Below, piece after piece: positions 1 to 7,770 of a stretch of DNA of 35,142 nt (its first letter is position 1; every line of letters begins with the position of its first letter). A program made the position numbers and the translations under genes. The DNA lies in the NCBI GenBank assembly GCA_902542795.1, contig CACBVP010000006.1:1-35142 (forward strand), written 5' to 3'. The notes beneath the pieces were generated by a model. The model ran no database searches. It saw only the letters and a list, made by a program, of their open reading frames with translations, and was not told the origin of the DNA. The DNA comes from an uncultured Pelagibacteraceae bacterium (lineage in GTDB: Bacteria; Pseudomonadota; Alphaproteobacteria; Pelagibacterales; Pelagibacteraceae).

Positions 1-1140
1 AATTAAAGATATGATTGAAAATAACAAGCCAGCAAATAAAAAAATAGCCCAACATATTGATAGTTGTTTATCTTGTTATTCCTGCATGACAACTTGCCCA
101 TCAGGAGTGAACTATATGCACCTGATAGATCATGGTAGAAATTATGTTGAGGAGACATATAAAAGACCTTTTTTAGATAGATCTTTTAGATCTATTTTAT
201 CTTTTGTACTTCCAAGGCCTAAGGTTTTTTTAATGTTAGCTTTAGTTTCAAAAATAATAAAGCCTTTTAGTTTTTTATTACCTCAATTTTTTTAAAAATT
301 CACTAAAGTTGATGCCGGATAAGATACCTTCAAAAAAATTGAAGATACAAAAAGTCTATACTCCACAAAGTGGCAAAGTAATCTCTAGAGTAGCTCTTTT
401 AACAGGATGTGTGCAAAGAGTTATCTCACCTGAAATAAATGAGTCAACTATCAGATTACTTAATCGACATGATGTTGAAGTAGTAGTAATGCCAGATATA
501 GAATGTTGTGGTTCCCTAAACCATCATTTAGGGAAAAAAGATTTAGCAAAAACCTCTTTTGTAAAAAATATTGAAAGTTGGTATGAGGAATATTTATCAA
601 ATGGGCTTGATGCAATAATAAGCAACACTTCCGGTTGCGGTACAACACTAAAAGATTACGGCCATATTTTTTAAAAATGACAAAGAACTAAAGAAAAAAG
701 CAAGTAAGATTTCTGAACTTACAAAAGACATTACAGAATTTTTAGATGAAAATTTAAAACTTAATTTTAAATTTAATGATGAAAAAAAATACAAAATTGC
801 ATATCATTCAGCTTGTTCTATGCAACATGGACAGAAAGTACACTCTCAACCTAAAGAATTAATAGCAAAAACTGGAAATGAAGTACTAGAAATTCCTGAA
901 GGACATTTATGTTGCGGTTCAGCAGGAACTTATAATATTCTTCATCAAAAAATGGCAAAATCTTTATTACAAAATAAAGTTAAGAATATAGAAAAAATTT
1001 CACCAGATTTTATTTCGACAGGAAACATTGGATGTATTACTCAAATTTCTACAGGAACAAGAATACCGATAATACATACAATTGAACTTCTTGATTGGTT
1101 TACTGGTGGGCCAAAACCATATAAATTACAAAATTTATAA
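1..1140 (+). pseudogene. glcF: Glycolate oxidase iron-sulfur subunit, 5'-partial and frameshifted twice
   Basis: GlcF is the Fe-S subunit of the membrane-associated glycolate dehydrogenase (GlcDEF), which oxidises glycolate to glyoxylate and passes electrons to the quinone pool. The start lies outside the window, so the first ferredoxin motif is missing. The second 4Fe-4S motif is visible (DSCLSCYSCMTTCPSGV), followed by both CCG-domain signatures (ECCGSLNHH and LCCGSAGTYN). The reading frame moves from frame 2 to 3 at the T7 run 287-293 and from 3 to 1 at the T6 run 667-672. Removing one T from each restores a continuous protein of about 378 residues through PQFFKNSLKLMPDK and GHIFKNDKELKKK. 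The ORF-track pieces 11-295, 309-674 and 820-1140 are all parts of this gene. The family call is firm; whether it is a true pseudogene or suffers from base-calling errors is open. Confidence 0.87.
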
Positions 1141-1143
1141 TTT

Positions 1144-2099
1144 ATGAAAAAAATATTTGTTACGCGTAGACTTTTAAAAGAAAACGAAGATAAACTAAAA
1201 GAACTTTTTGATGTGTCATTAAACACTAACGACAAGATATATAAGCCTGAAGAAATTATTGAGCAGTCAAAAGGATTTGATGGAATACTTAGCTCAGTGA
1301 CCGACCCCATTAATGCAGAGACAATTTCAAAATTATCAGATTCTATAAAAATAATTGCAAACGGTGCAGTTGGTTTTGGAAATATTGATATAGAAGCAGC
1401 ACGTAAAAAAAAACATTACCGTAACTAATACCCCTGATGTTCTTACAGATGCCACTGCTGATATTCAAATTTTACTTTTTACTAGGTGCTTCTAGAAAAG
1501 CCTATGAAGGAAGATTGGCGGCAGAAAAACAAGATTGGAAATGGTCGTGGGATTTTTTACTAGGAAAACAAATGTCAAATAAGAGACTTGGTATACTTGG
1601 TATGGGCAGAATAGGAAGAGCCGTAGCAAAACGTGCTAAAGCTTTTGGTATGGAAATACACTATCACAATAGATCTAAGCTTTCCTCAGATCTTGAAGAT
1701 GGAGCTATTTATCATGACACTTTAAAAGGCCTTTTTGAACAAAGTGAATTCCTTTCAGTTAATTGTCCAGCCACACCTGAAACAACAAAAATAATAAATA
1801 AAGAAACTTTGGGTTATTTAAAAAAGAATACTGTAATAGGTAATGCCGCTAGAGGAGATGTAGTGGATGATGATGCTATGGTTGAAGCTATAAAAAATGG
1901 AACAGTTTTTGCTTATGGCTTAGATGTTTATAATGGTGAACCAAAAATTCATCCAGAGTATTTAAAACTCAAAAACATTTTTTTATTGCCCCACTTAGGA
2001 AGTGCGACTAAGAGAACAAGATGGGACATGGCATACCGTGCAACTAAAAATTTAGAGCAGTTTTTTTCAGGCAACAAACCACAAGATCAAGTGAATTAA
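1144..2099 (+). pseudogene. D-isomer-specific 2-hydroxyacid dehydrogenase (glyoxylate/hydroxypyruvate reductase type), frameshifted twice
   Basis: This is an NAD(P)-dependent D-2-hydroxyacid dehydrogenase, probably interconverting glyoxylate and glycolate or hydroxypyruvate and glycerate, which fits its position 3 nt after glcF. The Rossmann motif GILGMGRIGRAVAKR, the catalytic Arg region NAARGDVVD, the Glu region GLDVYNGEP and the catalytic His in LLPHLGSAT are all intact. The frame breaks at an A9 run (1405-1413) and at a T5 run (1476-1480). Dropping one base at each gives a continuous protein of about 317 residues reading RKKNITVTNTPDVL and then ILLLLGASRKAYEGR, which is normal family sequence and length. 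The two ORF-track pieces (1144-1428, 1437-2099) are halves of this one gene. Substrate is inferred from family and neighbour only. Confidence 0.87.
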
Positions 2100-2163
2100 T
2101 ACACTTTTAGATTGAATCTTAAGATTTTACTTTAAAATAATTCTAAAAATATAAGAAGACTCC

Positions 2164-2192
2164 TTGACGACTTTGTGCTTAAATAATTTAGT
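2164..2192 (+). promoter_or_regulatory. Possible promoter of the TRAP operon
   Basis: TTGACG (2164-2169) and TTTAGT (2187-2192) are separated by 17 bases and lie about 24 bases before dctP. Two perfect palindromes sit nearby, AATCTTAAGATT (2115-2126) and GTTAATTAAC (2191-2200); the second overlaps the proposed -10 end and start region, a plausible repressor position. A good Shine-Dalgarno sequence, GGAGGA (2207-2212), precedes the dctP ATG at 2216. The -10 match is imperfect, so the promoter call is tentative. The remaining bases of the 2100-2215 gap show nothing else. Confidence 0.35.
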
Positions 2193-2215
2193 TAATTAAC
2201 AAAAATGGAGGACGT

Positions 2216-3364
2216 ATGTCAAAAAAAGTAAAAGGGGTAAAAACTCCTTCAAGACGTAAGTTCTTTAAAGCGGCTGCAGCAACAGGTGCAGCAGCGGCAG
2301 CAACAGTTGCAATGCCTAACATTGCACTTGGAGCTCCGGTAACTTTAAAGATGCAAGCGGCTTGGCCGTCTGGCGCTAACATTTTCTTTGAAATGGCTGG
2401 CGATTACGCAAAAATGGTAAGCGACATGTCTGGAGGTGAATTGAAAATTGATCTTCAGCCAGTTGGAGCTGTAGTAAAAACTTCGGAAATTGGACAAGCA
2501 GTAAGTTCAGGTGTACTTGATATGGGTCACTGGGTAACAGCTTACTGGTATGGAAAAAATCCAGCAGCTTCTCTTTTCGGTACAGGTCCGTCATATGGAA
2601 TGTCATCTCAAGAAGTAATGGGATGGATGGAGTATGGTGGAGGTAGAAAACTTTACGATGAAACTCTTGCAAAAGTAGGTTTCGATTACGTAGGTTTCTT
2701 CCACATGCCTATGCCTGCTCAGCCTTTTGGTTGGTTCAAAAAGAACGTAACAAAAGTGTCTGACGTTAAAGGTATGAAGTACAGAACTGTAGGATTAGCT
2801 ACTAACGTATTAACAGCAATGGGAATGGTTGTAAGACAATTACCAGGAGGTGAGATTCAGCCTGCAATGAAAACAGGTTTGATCGAAGCTGCTGAGTTTA
2901 ACAACCCAACTTCAGACTCTCAGTTTGGTATGCAAGATGTTTCTAAGCATTATCACTTAGGAAGCTTCCACCAATCACAGGAGATGTTTGAAATTCCAGT
3001 TAATAAGAAGTCGTACAATAATTTAGCGCCTAAACATCAAGCTATATTAAAGAACGCTGCTTATGCTGCGAATACAGACAACTACTTTAAAGCATTAGTG
3101 AGATACTCTGCTGATTTATCTAAATTGATGAATGAGCATAAAGTAAATGTTTATCAAACATCTGATGCGATCTTAGCTCAACAATTAAAGGGTTGGGATA
3201 AAGTAATCGGTGATTTCAATAAGAAAGATCCATTCTTTAAAAAGATCGTAGACTCACAAAAAGCTTACGCTAAGAGAGTAATGAAATACTTACTCATGAA
3301 CCAGCCAAATTACAAATTGGCTTATGAGAACGAGTTTGGTTCTTTAGCAAAAGTTAAAATCTAA
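2216..3364 (+). CDS. dctP: TRAP transporter periplasmic substrate-binding protein (DctP/TakP-like)
   Basis: This is the periplasmic receptor of a tripartite ATP-independent transporter. It opens with a twin-arginine signal: SRRKFFK at residues 12-18, an Ala-rich hydrophobic stretch, and a likely cleavage after ALGA (residue 40). The mature part carries features typical of TakP-like receptors, such as MKYRTVGLATNVLTAMG, LPGGEIQPAMKTG, AAEFNNPTSDSQFG and GSFHQSQEMFEIP. TakP relatives bind 2-oxo acids, so pyruvate-like or other 2-oxo/hydroxy acids are likely ligands, but this is inference. At 382 residues it is full length. The gene uses more C-ending codons (AAC, TTC, TAC) than its neighbours, suggesting high expression. 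It has a strong SD and is followed directly by an intrinsic terminator that separates it from the membrane subunits. Confidence 0.93.
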   Translation: MSKKVKGVKTPSRRKFFKAAAATGAAAAATVAMPNIALGAPVTLKMQAAWPSGANIFFEMAGDYAKMVSDMSGGELKIDLQPVGAVVKTSEIGQAVSSGVLDMGHWVTAYWYGKNPAASLFGTGPSYGMSSQEVMGWMEYGGGRKLYDETLAKVGFDYVGFFHMPMPAQPFGWFKKNVTKVSDVKGMKYRTVGLATNVLTAMGMVVRQLPGGEIQPAMKTGLIEAAEFNNPTSDSQFGMQDVSKHYHLGSFHQSQEMFEIPVNKKSYNNLAPKHQAILKNAAYAANTDNYFKALVRYSADLSKLMNEHKVNVYQTSDAILAQQLKGWDKVIGDFNKKDPFFKKIVDSQKAYAKRVMKYLLMNQPNYKLAYENEFGSLAKVKI

Positions 3365-3379
3365 TTATTAATAAAATTT

Positions 3380-3406
3380 AGGGGGCGTTTATCGCCCCCT
3401 TTTTTT
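3380..3406 (+). terminator. Intrinsic terminator or attenuator after dctP
   Basis: A perfect 8-bp stem AGGGGGCG / CGCCCCCT (3380-3387 and 3393-3400) encloses the 5-nt loop TTTAT and is followed by six further T residues (3401-3406). This is a textbook rho-independent terminator 16 nt after the dctP stop. Because dctQ follows on the same strand only about 40 nt later, it probably lets most transcripts end after the binding protein while some read into the permease genes. Confidence 0.92.
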
Positions 3407-3445
3407 ATGGAAAAAATCGAAAAATTAGAATAGTTTCATCTTCTT

Positions 3446-4030
3446 ATGAGGGGATTCATTCATTTCGCAGACACATTAAGCACTTCAGTGGGTAAAGCTT
3501 TTTCTTGGTGCATCGTAATATTAATGGGTGGAACTTGTTATGAAGTAGTAATGGCTTATGCATTTAACGCCCCTACACTATGGAATTTTGATTTCAGTTT
3601 ACAAATGTATGGTGCAATTTTTATGATGGCAGGTGCTTACACACTTTCAACAGAGGCACATGTAAGAGGAGATGTTATTTACCGTTTGTTTAAACCAAGA
3701 ACACAAGGTTATATAGATTTAGTTTTATATTTTATTTTCTTTTTCCCAGGCGTGTTAGCATTAGCTTTCTATGGTTATGAGTACGCAGCATTAGCTTGGA
3801 AGATAAAAGAAACAAGTTGGAATAGTCCAGCTCAAATACAAATTTACATGGCAAAATCTTTAATACCAGCTGCAGGATTTTTATTAATAATACAAGGGAT
3901 CAGCGAAGTTTGCAGATCAATAATTTGCATTCAAACAGGTCACTGGCCAGCTAGAATGGTTGTTGCTGAAGAAACAGAAAAAATATTAATGAGAACAGCA
4001 CAAGACGAGGATCAAAAAGATGTTATTTAG
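3446..4030 (+). CDS. dctQ: TRAP transporter small membrane subunit (DctQ family)
   Basis: This is the small integral membrane subunit of the TRAP transporter, which joins with DctM to form the Na+-driven permease. The 194-residue protein has about four hydrophobic helices (near residues 15-35, 50-70, 92-112 and 135-155). It contains the DctQ-type core MAGAYTLSTEAHVRGDVIY, where a conserved H-V-R-x-D element follows helix 2. No strong SD is seen before the ATG. Its last 11 bases (ATGTTATTTAG) overlap the start of dctM, implying translational coupling. Transcription probably comes from read-through of the terminator after dctP or from a weak promoter in the 40-nt gap. Confidence 0.9.
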   Translation: MRGFIHFADTLSTSVGKAFSWCIVILMGGTCYEVVMAYAFNAPTLWNFDFSLQMYGAIFMMAGAYTLSTEAHVRGDVIYRLFKPRTQGYIDLVLYFIFFFPGVLALAFYGYEYAALAWKIKETSWNSPAQIQIYMAKSLIPAAGFLLIIQGISEVCRSIICIQTGHWPARMVVAEETEKILMRTAQDEDQKDVI

Positions 4031-5381
4031 TTTAACGAATCCAGAAATTGCAATTTTAATGATGGGAATTTTCCTATTTGCAGTTTTACTAGGTTTTCCG
4101 ATTGCATTTACTCTAATGGCGATGGGAGTTGGCTTTGGATACTATGCTTATTTTGACCCAACTCGAATGGAGCATCTCTTTGATAATAGAATTTTTCAGT
4201 TGTTTGTACAAAATACTTACACAGTTATGGATAACACGGTTCTAACAGCAGTCCCCTTGTTTTTATTTATGGGTTACTTAGTTGAAAGAGCAGGAATTGT
4301 TTCAAGATTATTTTTTGCAATTAGATTAGCTTCACATAGACTTCCAGCATCAATGGCTGTGGCTGCTTTAATTACATGTGCTTTATTTTCAACAGCTACA
4401 GGAATAATTGGCGCTGTAGTAACGTTAATGGGATTACTAGCTTGGCCTGCAATGATTAGAGCCGGCTACGATAAAAAGTTTGCATCCGGAGTAATTTGTT
4501 CGGGTGGATGTCTAGGAATTTTAATACCGCCAAGTATTATGTTAATTGTTTATTCAGTGATAGCTCAGTTGTCGCCGTTACGATTATTTGCTGCAGCAAT
4601 ATTTCCAGGATTATTACTCGCAGGTCTCTACATTATGTATGCAATTACATTAGCATATTTTAATCCTTCAATAGCTCCAAAACCTCCAAAAGAAGAGATA
4701 CCTCCAAGATCGGTAATTTTAAAAGAGGTACTAGTGTCTTTTCTACCATTATTCTCTCTAATTATTTTGGTTTTAGGAACAATACTAGGAGGACTCGCAA
4801 CTCCAGCTGAAGCCGCAGCTGTAGGGGCTTTTGGCTCATTGGTTTTATCTTATTTTTATAAAACTCTTAAATGGAAAAATTTTAAAGAGTCCGTATTTCT
4901 TACTGCAAAGACAACCGCAATGATTATGTGGTTATTTATCGGTTCTTGGACATTCGCCTCAGTGTTTTCTTATTTAGGGGGTCATGAAGTATTTGAACAC
5001 TTCTTTAAGTCTATGAACTTACAACCTTGGCAGTTTTTAGTAATTACACAAATTATCATTTTCTTATTAGGTTGGCCTCTAGAGTGGACAGAAATATTAA
5101 TTATTTTCGTTCCGATTTTTTTACCGCTTGTAGAATTTTTTGGAGTAAACCCTTATTTCTTCGCAATGCTTATTGCATTAAATTTACAAACATCATTTTT
5201 AACTCCACCCATGGCCATGTCCGCTTATTATTTAAAAGGTGTTCAGTCAAAAAATGTTGAGCTGTTAGATATTTTTAAAGGAATAATGCCTTTCCTTGCC
5301 ATTGTGATTTTAGCAATGTTTTTAATGTATATGTTTCCAGGGATAGCACTTTGGTTGCCCGATACATTATTTGCAAATTAA
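4020..5381 (+). CDS. dctM: TRAP transporter large membrane subunit (DctM family)
   Basis: This is the large transport subunit of the TRAP system, with roughly 12 transmembrane segments over 453 residues, a normal length. Typical DctM features include the N-terminal GFPIAFTLMAMGVGFGYYAY, the Gly/Ser-rich region CSGGCLGILIPPSIMLIVY with the conserved PPS turn, ATPAEAAAVGAFGSLVLS in the second half, and the C-terminal TPPMAMSAYYLKGV. It works with the DctQ encoded 11 nt upstream-overlapping and the receptor dctP. Only 5 nt separate it from the amidase, so the two are probably cotranscribed. Confidence 0.94.
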   Translation: MLFSLTNPEIAILMMGIFLFAVLLGFPIAFTLMAMGVGFGYYAYFDPTRMEHLFDNRIFQLFVQNTYTVMDNTVLTAVPLFLFMGYLVERAGIVSRLFFAIRLASHRLPASMAVAALITCALFSTATGIIGAVVTLMGLLAWPAMIRAGYDKKFASGVICSGGCLGILIPPSIMLIVYSVIAQLSPLRLFAAAIFPGLLLAGLYIMYAITLAYFNPSIAPKPPKEEIPPRSVILKEVLVSFLPLFSLIILVLGTILGGLATPAEAAAVGAFGSLVLSYFYKTLKWKNFKESVFLTAKTTAMIMWLFIGSWTFASVFSYLGGHEVFEHFFKSMNLQPWQFLVITQIIIFLLGWPLEWTEILIIFVPIFLPLVEFFGVNPYFFAMLIALNLQTSFLTPPMAMSAYYLKGVQSKNVELLDIFKGIMPFLAIVILAMFLMYMFPGIALWLPDTLFAN

Positions 5382-5386
5382 GATAA

Positions 5387-6721
5387 ATGATTGATGTATC
5401 ATCTTTAAGTGCCTACGAACTTTCATTAAAACTTCAATCAGGTGAAATAAATTCAGTTGAATTATGCAACGCCTACCTAGATAGAATTAAAAAATTTGAA
5501 AAAGACGTTCAAGCTTGGCAATTCATAGATAAAAAACTTCTTATAGAAAAGGCAGAGGAAGCCGACAACTATAGAAAGTCTGGTAAACCTCTTGGACCTC
5601 TTCATGGAATGCCTGTCGCTGTTAAAGATATAATTGGAACATATGATATGCCAACTGAGTGTGGAACTGTTTTTAGAAAAAAAATGTCAACTTCTCAAGA
5701 CTCAGAAATTGTAAACCTATTAAAAAACTCTGGTGCCATAATTATGGGCAAAACAGTAACATGTGAACTAGCTTATATACATCCACCTAAAACTAAAAAT
5801 CCTCACGATTATTCAAGAACGCCCGGGGGATCCTCTAGCGGATCTGCTGCAGTTATAGCATCTCATATGGCACATTTATCTATTGGATCTCAAACAGGGG
5901 GTTCTGTAATAAGACCGGCCTCTTACTGTGGAGTTGTAGGTTATAAGCCTTCATATGGTTTAATTTCTAGAAATGGTGTTTTAAAAGTTTCAGATAAATT
6001 AGATACAATCGGAGTTTTTGGGAAAACAGTAAAAGATGTTGCATTATTAGCTAAATCGTTAATTAGAAAAGACTTATATGACCCTTCAACAGTATATTTT
6101 GCTGCAGATAAGATGCTTGAAGCATGTGATAAAGGACCAGTTTTTGAGCCAAAATTTATTTTTTATAAAACGAAAAACTGGAAAAATATAAATAAAAAAT
6201 CTCAGCAAGCTTTCGAATTTTTAATAAAGAATTTAAAAAAGAATGTAGAAGTATTTGATACACCTTCTTATTTTAATGATATTCCAAAATATCATCAGAT
6301 AATTCACGAAGTTGATATGGCTAATAATTTTCAAGTTTACTATAAAAAAGATAAAACAAAGTTATCTAAAGAAATGAGAGATGCTATTTCTCGAGGTTTA
6401 AAATATTCAGGAAAAGAATATGCAGACGCTATAGATTTTATGAAACAAAGCTACGAGTCATATAAAGAAGTTTTCGAGGATTACCATGGTGTAATAACGC
6501 CATCATCAAACGGTGTTGCAGATAAAGGATTGAAGTCAACAGGAAGTGCTGATTTTCAAAAAGTATGGACATATCTTGGTTTACCTGCAATTTCATTACC
6601 TTTACTTACTGGGGAAAATGACTTACCATTAGGCGTTCAGTTGGTTGGTGACAAGCTTGATGACTTGAGATTCTTGGGATCAGCTAATTGGTTAGAAAAA
6701 AATTGTAAAGATGAAAGATAA
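5387..6721 (+). CDS. Amidase of the amidase-signature family
   Basis: This is an amidase-signature hydrolase that cleaves a carboxylic amide to acid plus ammonia or amine. The Ser-cisSer-Lys triad can be placed: Lys80 in PVAVKD, cis-Ser149 in TPGGSSSGSAA and nucleophile Ser173 in SQTGGSVIRPAS; the 24-residue Ser-Ser spacing matches known family members. The 444-residue length is normal for a single-domain member, and no GatA partners are nearby, so it is unlikely to be GatA. The substrate cannot be read from sequence. Its position between TRAP genes and a permease suggests it handles an imported or exported amide-bearing compound. Its last 11 bases (ATGAAAGATAA) overlap the next small gene. 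Confidence 0.9.
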   Translation: MIDVSSLSAYELSLKLQSGEINSVELCNAYLDRIKKFEKDVQAWQFIDKKLLIEKAEEADNYRKSGKPLGPLHGMPVAVKDIIGTYDMPTECGTVFRKKMSTSQDSEIVNLLKNSGAIIMGKTVTCELAYIHPPKTKNPHDYSRTPGGSSSGSAAVIASHMAHLSIGSQTGGSVIRPASYCGVVGYKPSYGLISRNGVLKVSDKLDTIGVFGKTVKDVALLAKSLIRKDLYDPSTVYFAADKMLEACDKGPVFEPKFIFYKTKNWKNINKKSQQAFEFLIKNLKKNVEVFDTPSYFNDIPKYHQIIHEVDMANNFQVYYKKDKTKLSKEMRDAISRGLKYSGKEYADAIDFMKQSYESYKEVFEDYHGVITPSSNGVADKGLKSTGSADFQKVWTYLGLPAISLPLLTGENDLPLGVQLVGDKLDDLRFLGSANWLEKNCKDER

Positions 6722-6890
6722 AATAACAACTATACTCGGAGTAATTCTTTGCACAGCTTTTCTTATTGGCTTAGCAACAACTCTTACAAGATCAATGATG
6801 ATTGGTTTTTTTGATGTATTACCAGTTTATCTACTTATGGGAATGGTAATTGTGATGATGTGCTATGAAGCCTTCTTCGATAAGAAATAA
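6711..6890 (+). CDS. Small two-helix membrane protein, unknown function (not in ORF track)
   Basis: This 59-residue reading frame was too short for the track. It begins MKDKITTILG and ends YEAFFDKK. It has two hydrophobic segments, about residues 6-25 (ILGVILCTAFLIGLATTL) and 36-52 (VLPVYLLMGMVIVMM), and charged ends. It starts inside the amidase stop region (11-nt overlap) and ends 26 nt inside the EamA gene in another frame, the style of a coupled operon gene. Without it there would be an unusual 143-nt hole in an otherwise gapless operon. I do not recognise the family. It could be an accessory subunit of a neighbouring transporter; that is a guess from context. Confidence 0.7.
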   Translation: MKDKITTILGVILCTAFLIGLATTLTRSMMIGFFDVLPVYLLMGMVIVMMCYEAFFDKK

Positions 6891-7770
6891 TTCTTATTTT
6901 CCATATTTTCTTTTGTTTGTGCAGCCAATTTTTATGGCTACAAATTTAATTATTGCTAGAGGTGGAGTAGAGTACGTGCCTCCGATTTCTTTAGCCTTTT
7001 GGAGATGGTTTACTGTTTTTATTATTCTAATTCCTTTTTTTTTTGAAGATATTTTGAGGAACAAAAAGTTTTTAAGAAAAGAGTGTTATAAACTTTTTTT
7101 TCTAGGTTCTATGGGTTGTGGTATTTGTGGAGCATTTCCTTTCATCGCTGGAGTTTCAACCACAGTAACCAATATGGGGATAATATATACTTCATCTCCT
7201 ATTTTTATAATTTTTTTATCAATTCTGCTATTTAATGACAAAATAAGTTTTTCTAGATTTTTAGGTTTAATCTTATCAATTGTTGGCGTCCTAGTTATTG
7301 TATGCAAGGGTAATATAAATTTATTGATTGATTTCAAATTTACATCAGGCGATCTATGGATGATAGGTGCTGCAATCGGATGGGCGATCTATTCAATCTT
7401 TTTAATTAACTGGAAAAGTAAATTTAATATAATGTCTAGATTTACTTTAATAGCATTTTTTGGAGCAATATCATTATTTCCCTTTTATATTGCAGAAGAA
7501 ATTTTTTTTTTAAAAACAAATTTTAATAGTCATTTTGTTTTTTGGGTTTTATTCGGAGCTATATCTCCAGGTATTATTGCCTTTACTTTATATACAAAGG
7601 TACAAAAATATGTCGGCGCTTCATTAGCTGGTTTCGCGCTTTATTTGTATGCTGTCTATTCTGCTTTTTATGGAATACTTTTTTTTGATGAGGAATTAAA
7701 GTTTTTCCATTACATTGGAGCAGCATTAGTATTCCTAGGAGTTTATCTAGCAAGAAAAATTAAAACATGA
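6865..7770 (+). CDS. EamA/DMT-superfamily transporter
   Basis: This is a drug/metabolite transporter superfamily protein of 301 residues with about ten transmembrane helices in two EamA halves. Family-like signatures include FWRWFTVFIILIPF in the first half, SPIFIIFLSILLFNDKISFSRFLGLILSIVGVLVIV at the end of the first repeat, and a matching end of the second repeat with FFDEELKFFHYIGAALVFLGVYLAR. Such proteins usually export or exchange amino acids, nucleotides or other small metabolites; the substrate here is not evident. It overlaps the small membrane-protein gene by 26 nt and the following hydrolase by 4 nt (ATGA), so it is part of the cassette. Confidence 0.9.
   Translation: MKPSSIRNNSYFPYFLLFVQPIFMATNLIIARGGVEYVPPISLAFWRWFTVFIILIPFFFEDILRNKKFLRKECYKLFFLGSMGCGICGAFPFIAGVSTTVTNMGIIYTSSPIFIIFLSILLFNDKISFSRFLGLILSIVGVLVIVCKGNINLLIDFKFTSGDLWMIGAAIGWAIYSIFLINWKSKFNIMSRFTLIAFFGAISLFPFYIAEEIFFLKTNFNSHFVFWVLFGAISPGIIAFTLYTKVQKYVGASLAGFALYLYAVYSAFYGILFFDEELKFFHYIGAALVFLGVYLARKIKT

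Noticed and set aside
287-672. Programmed frameshifting in glcF
   Set aside because: Two separate shifts, plus two more in the next gene, all fixed by deleting one base from a homopolymer; no slippery-site-plus-structure arrangement is known for these families.
5027-5260. 77-residue plus-strand ORF inside dctM
   Set aside because: Alternative frame of a conserved membrane protein; no ribosome binding site or recognisable domain.
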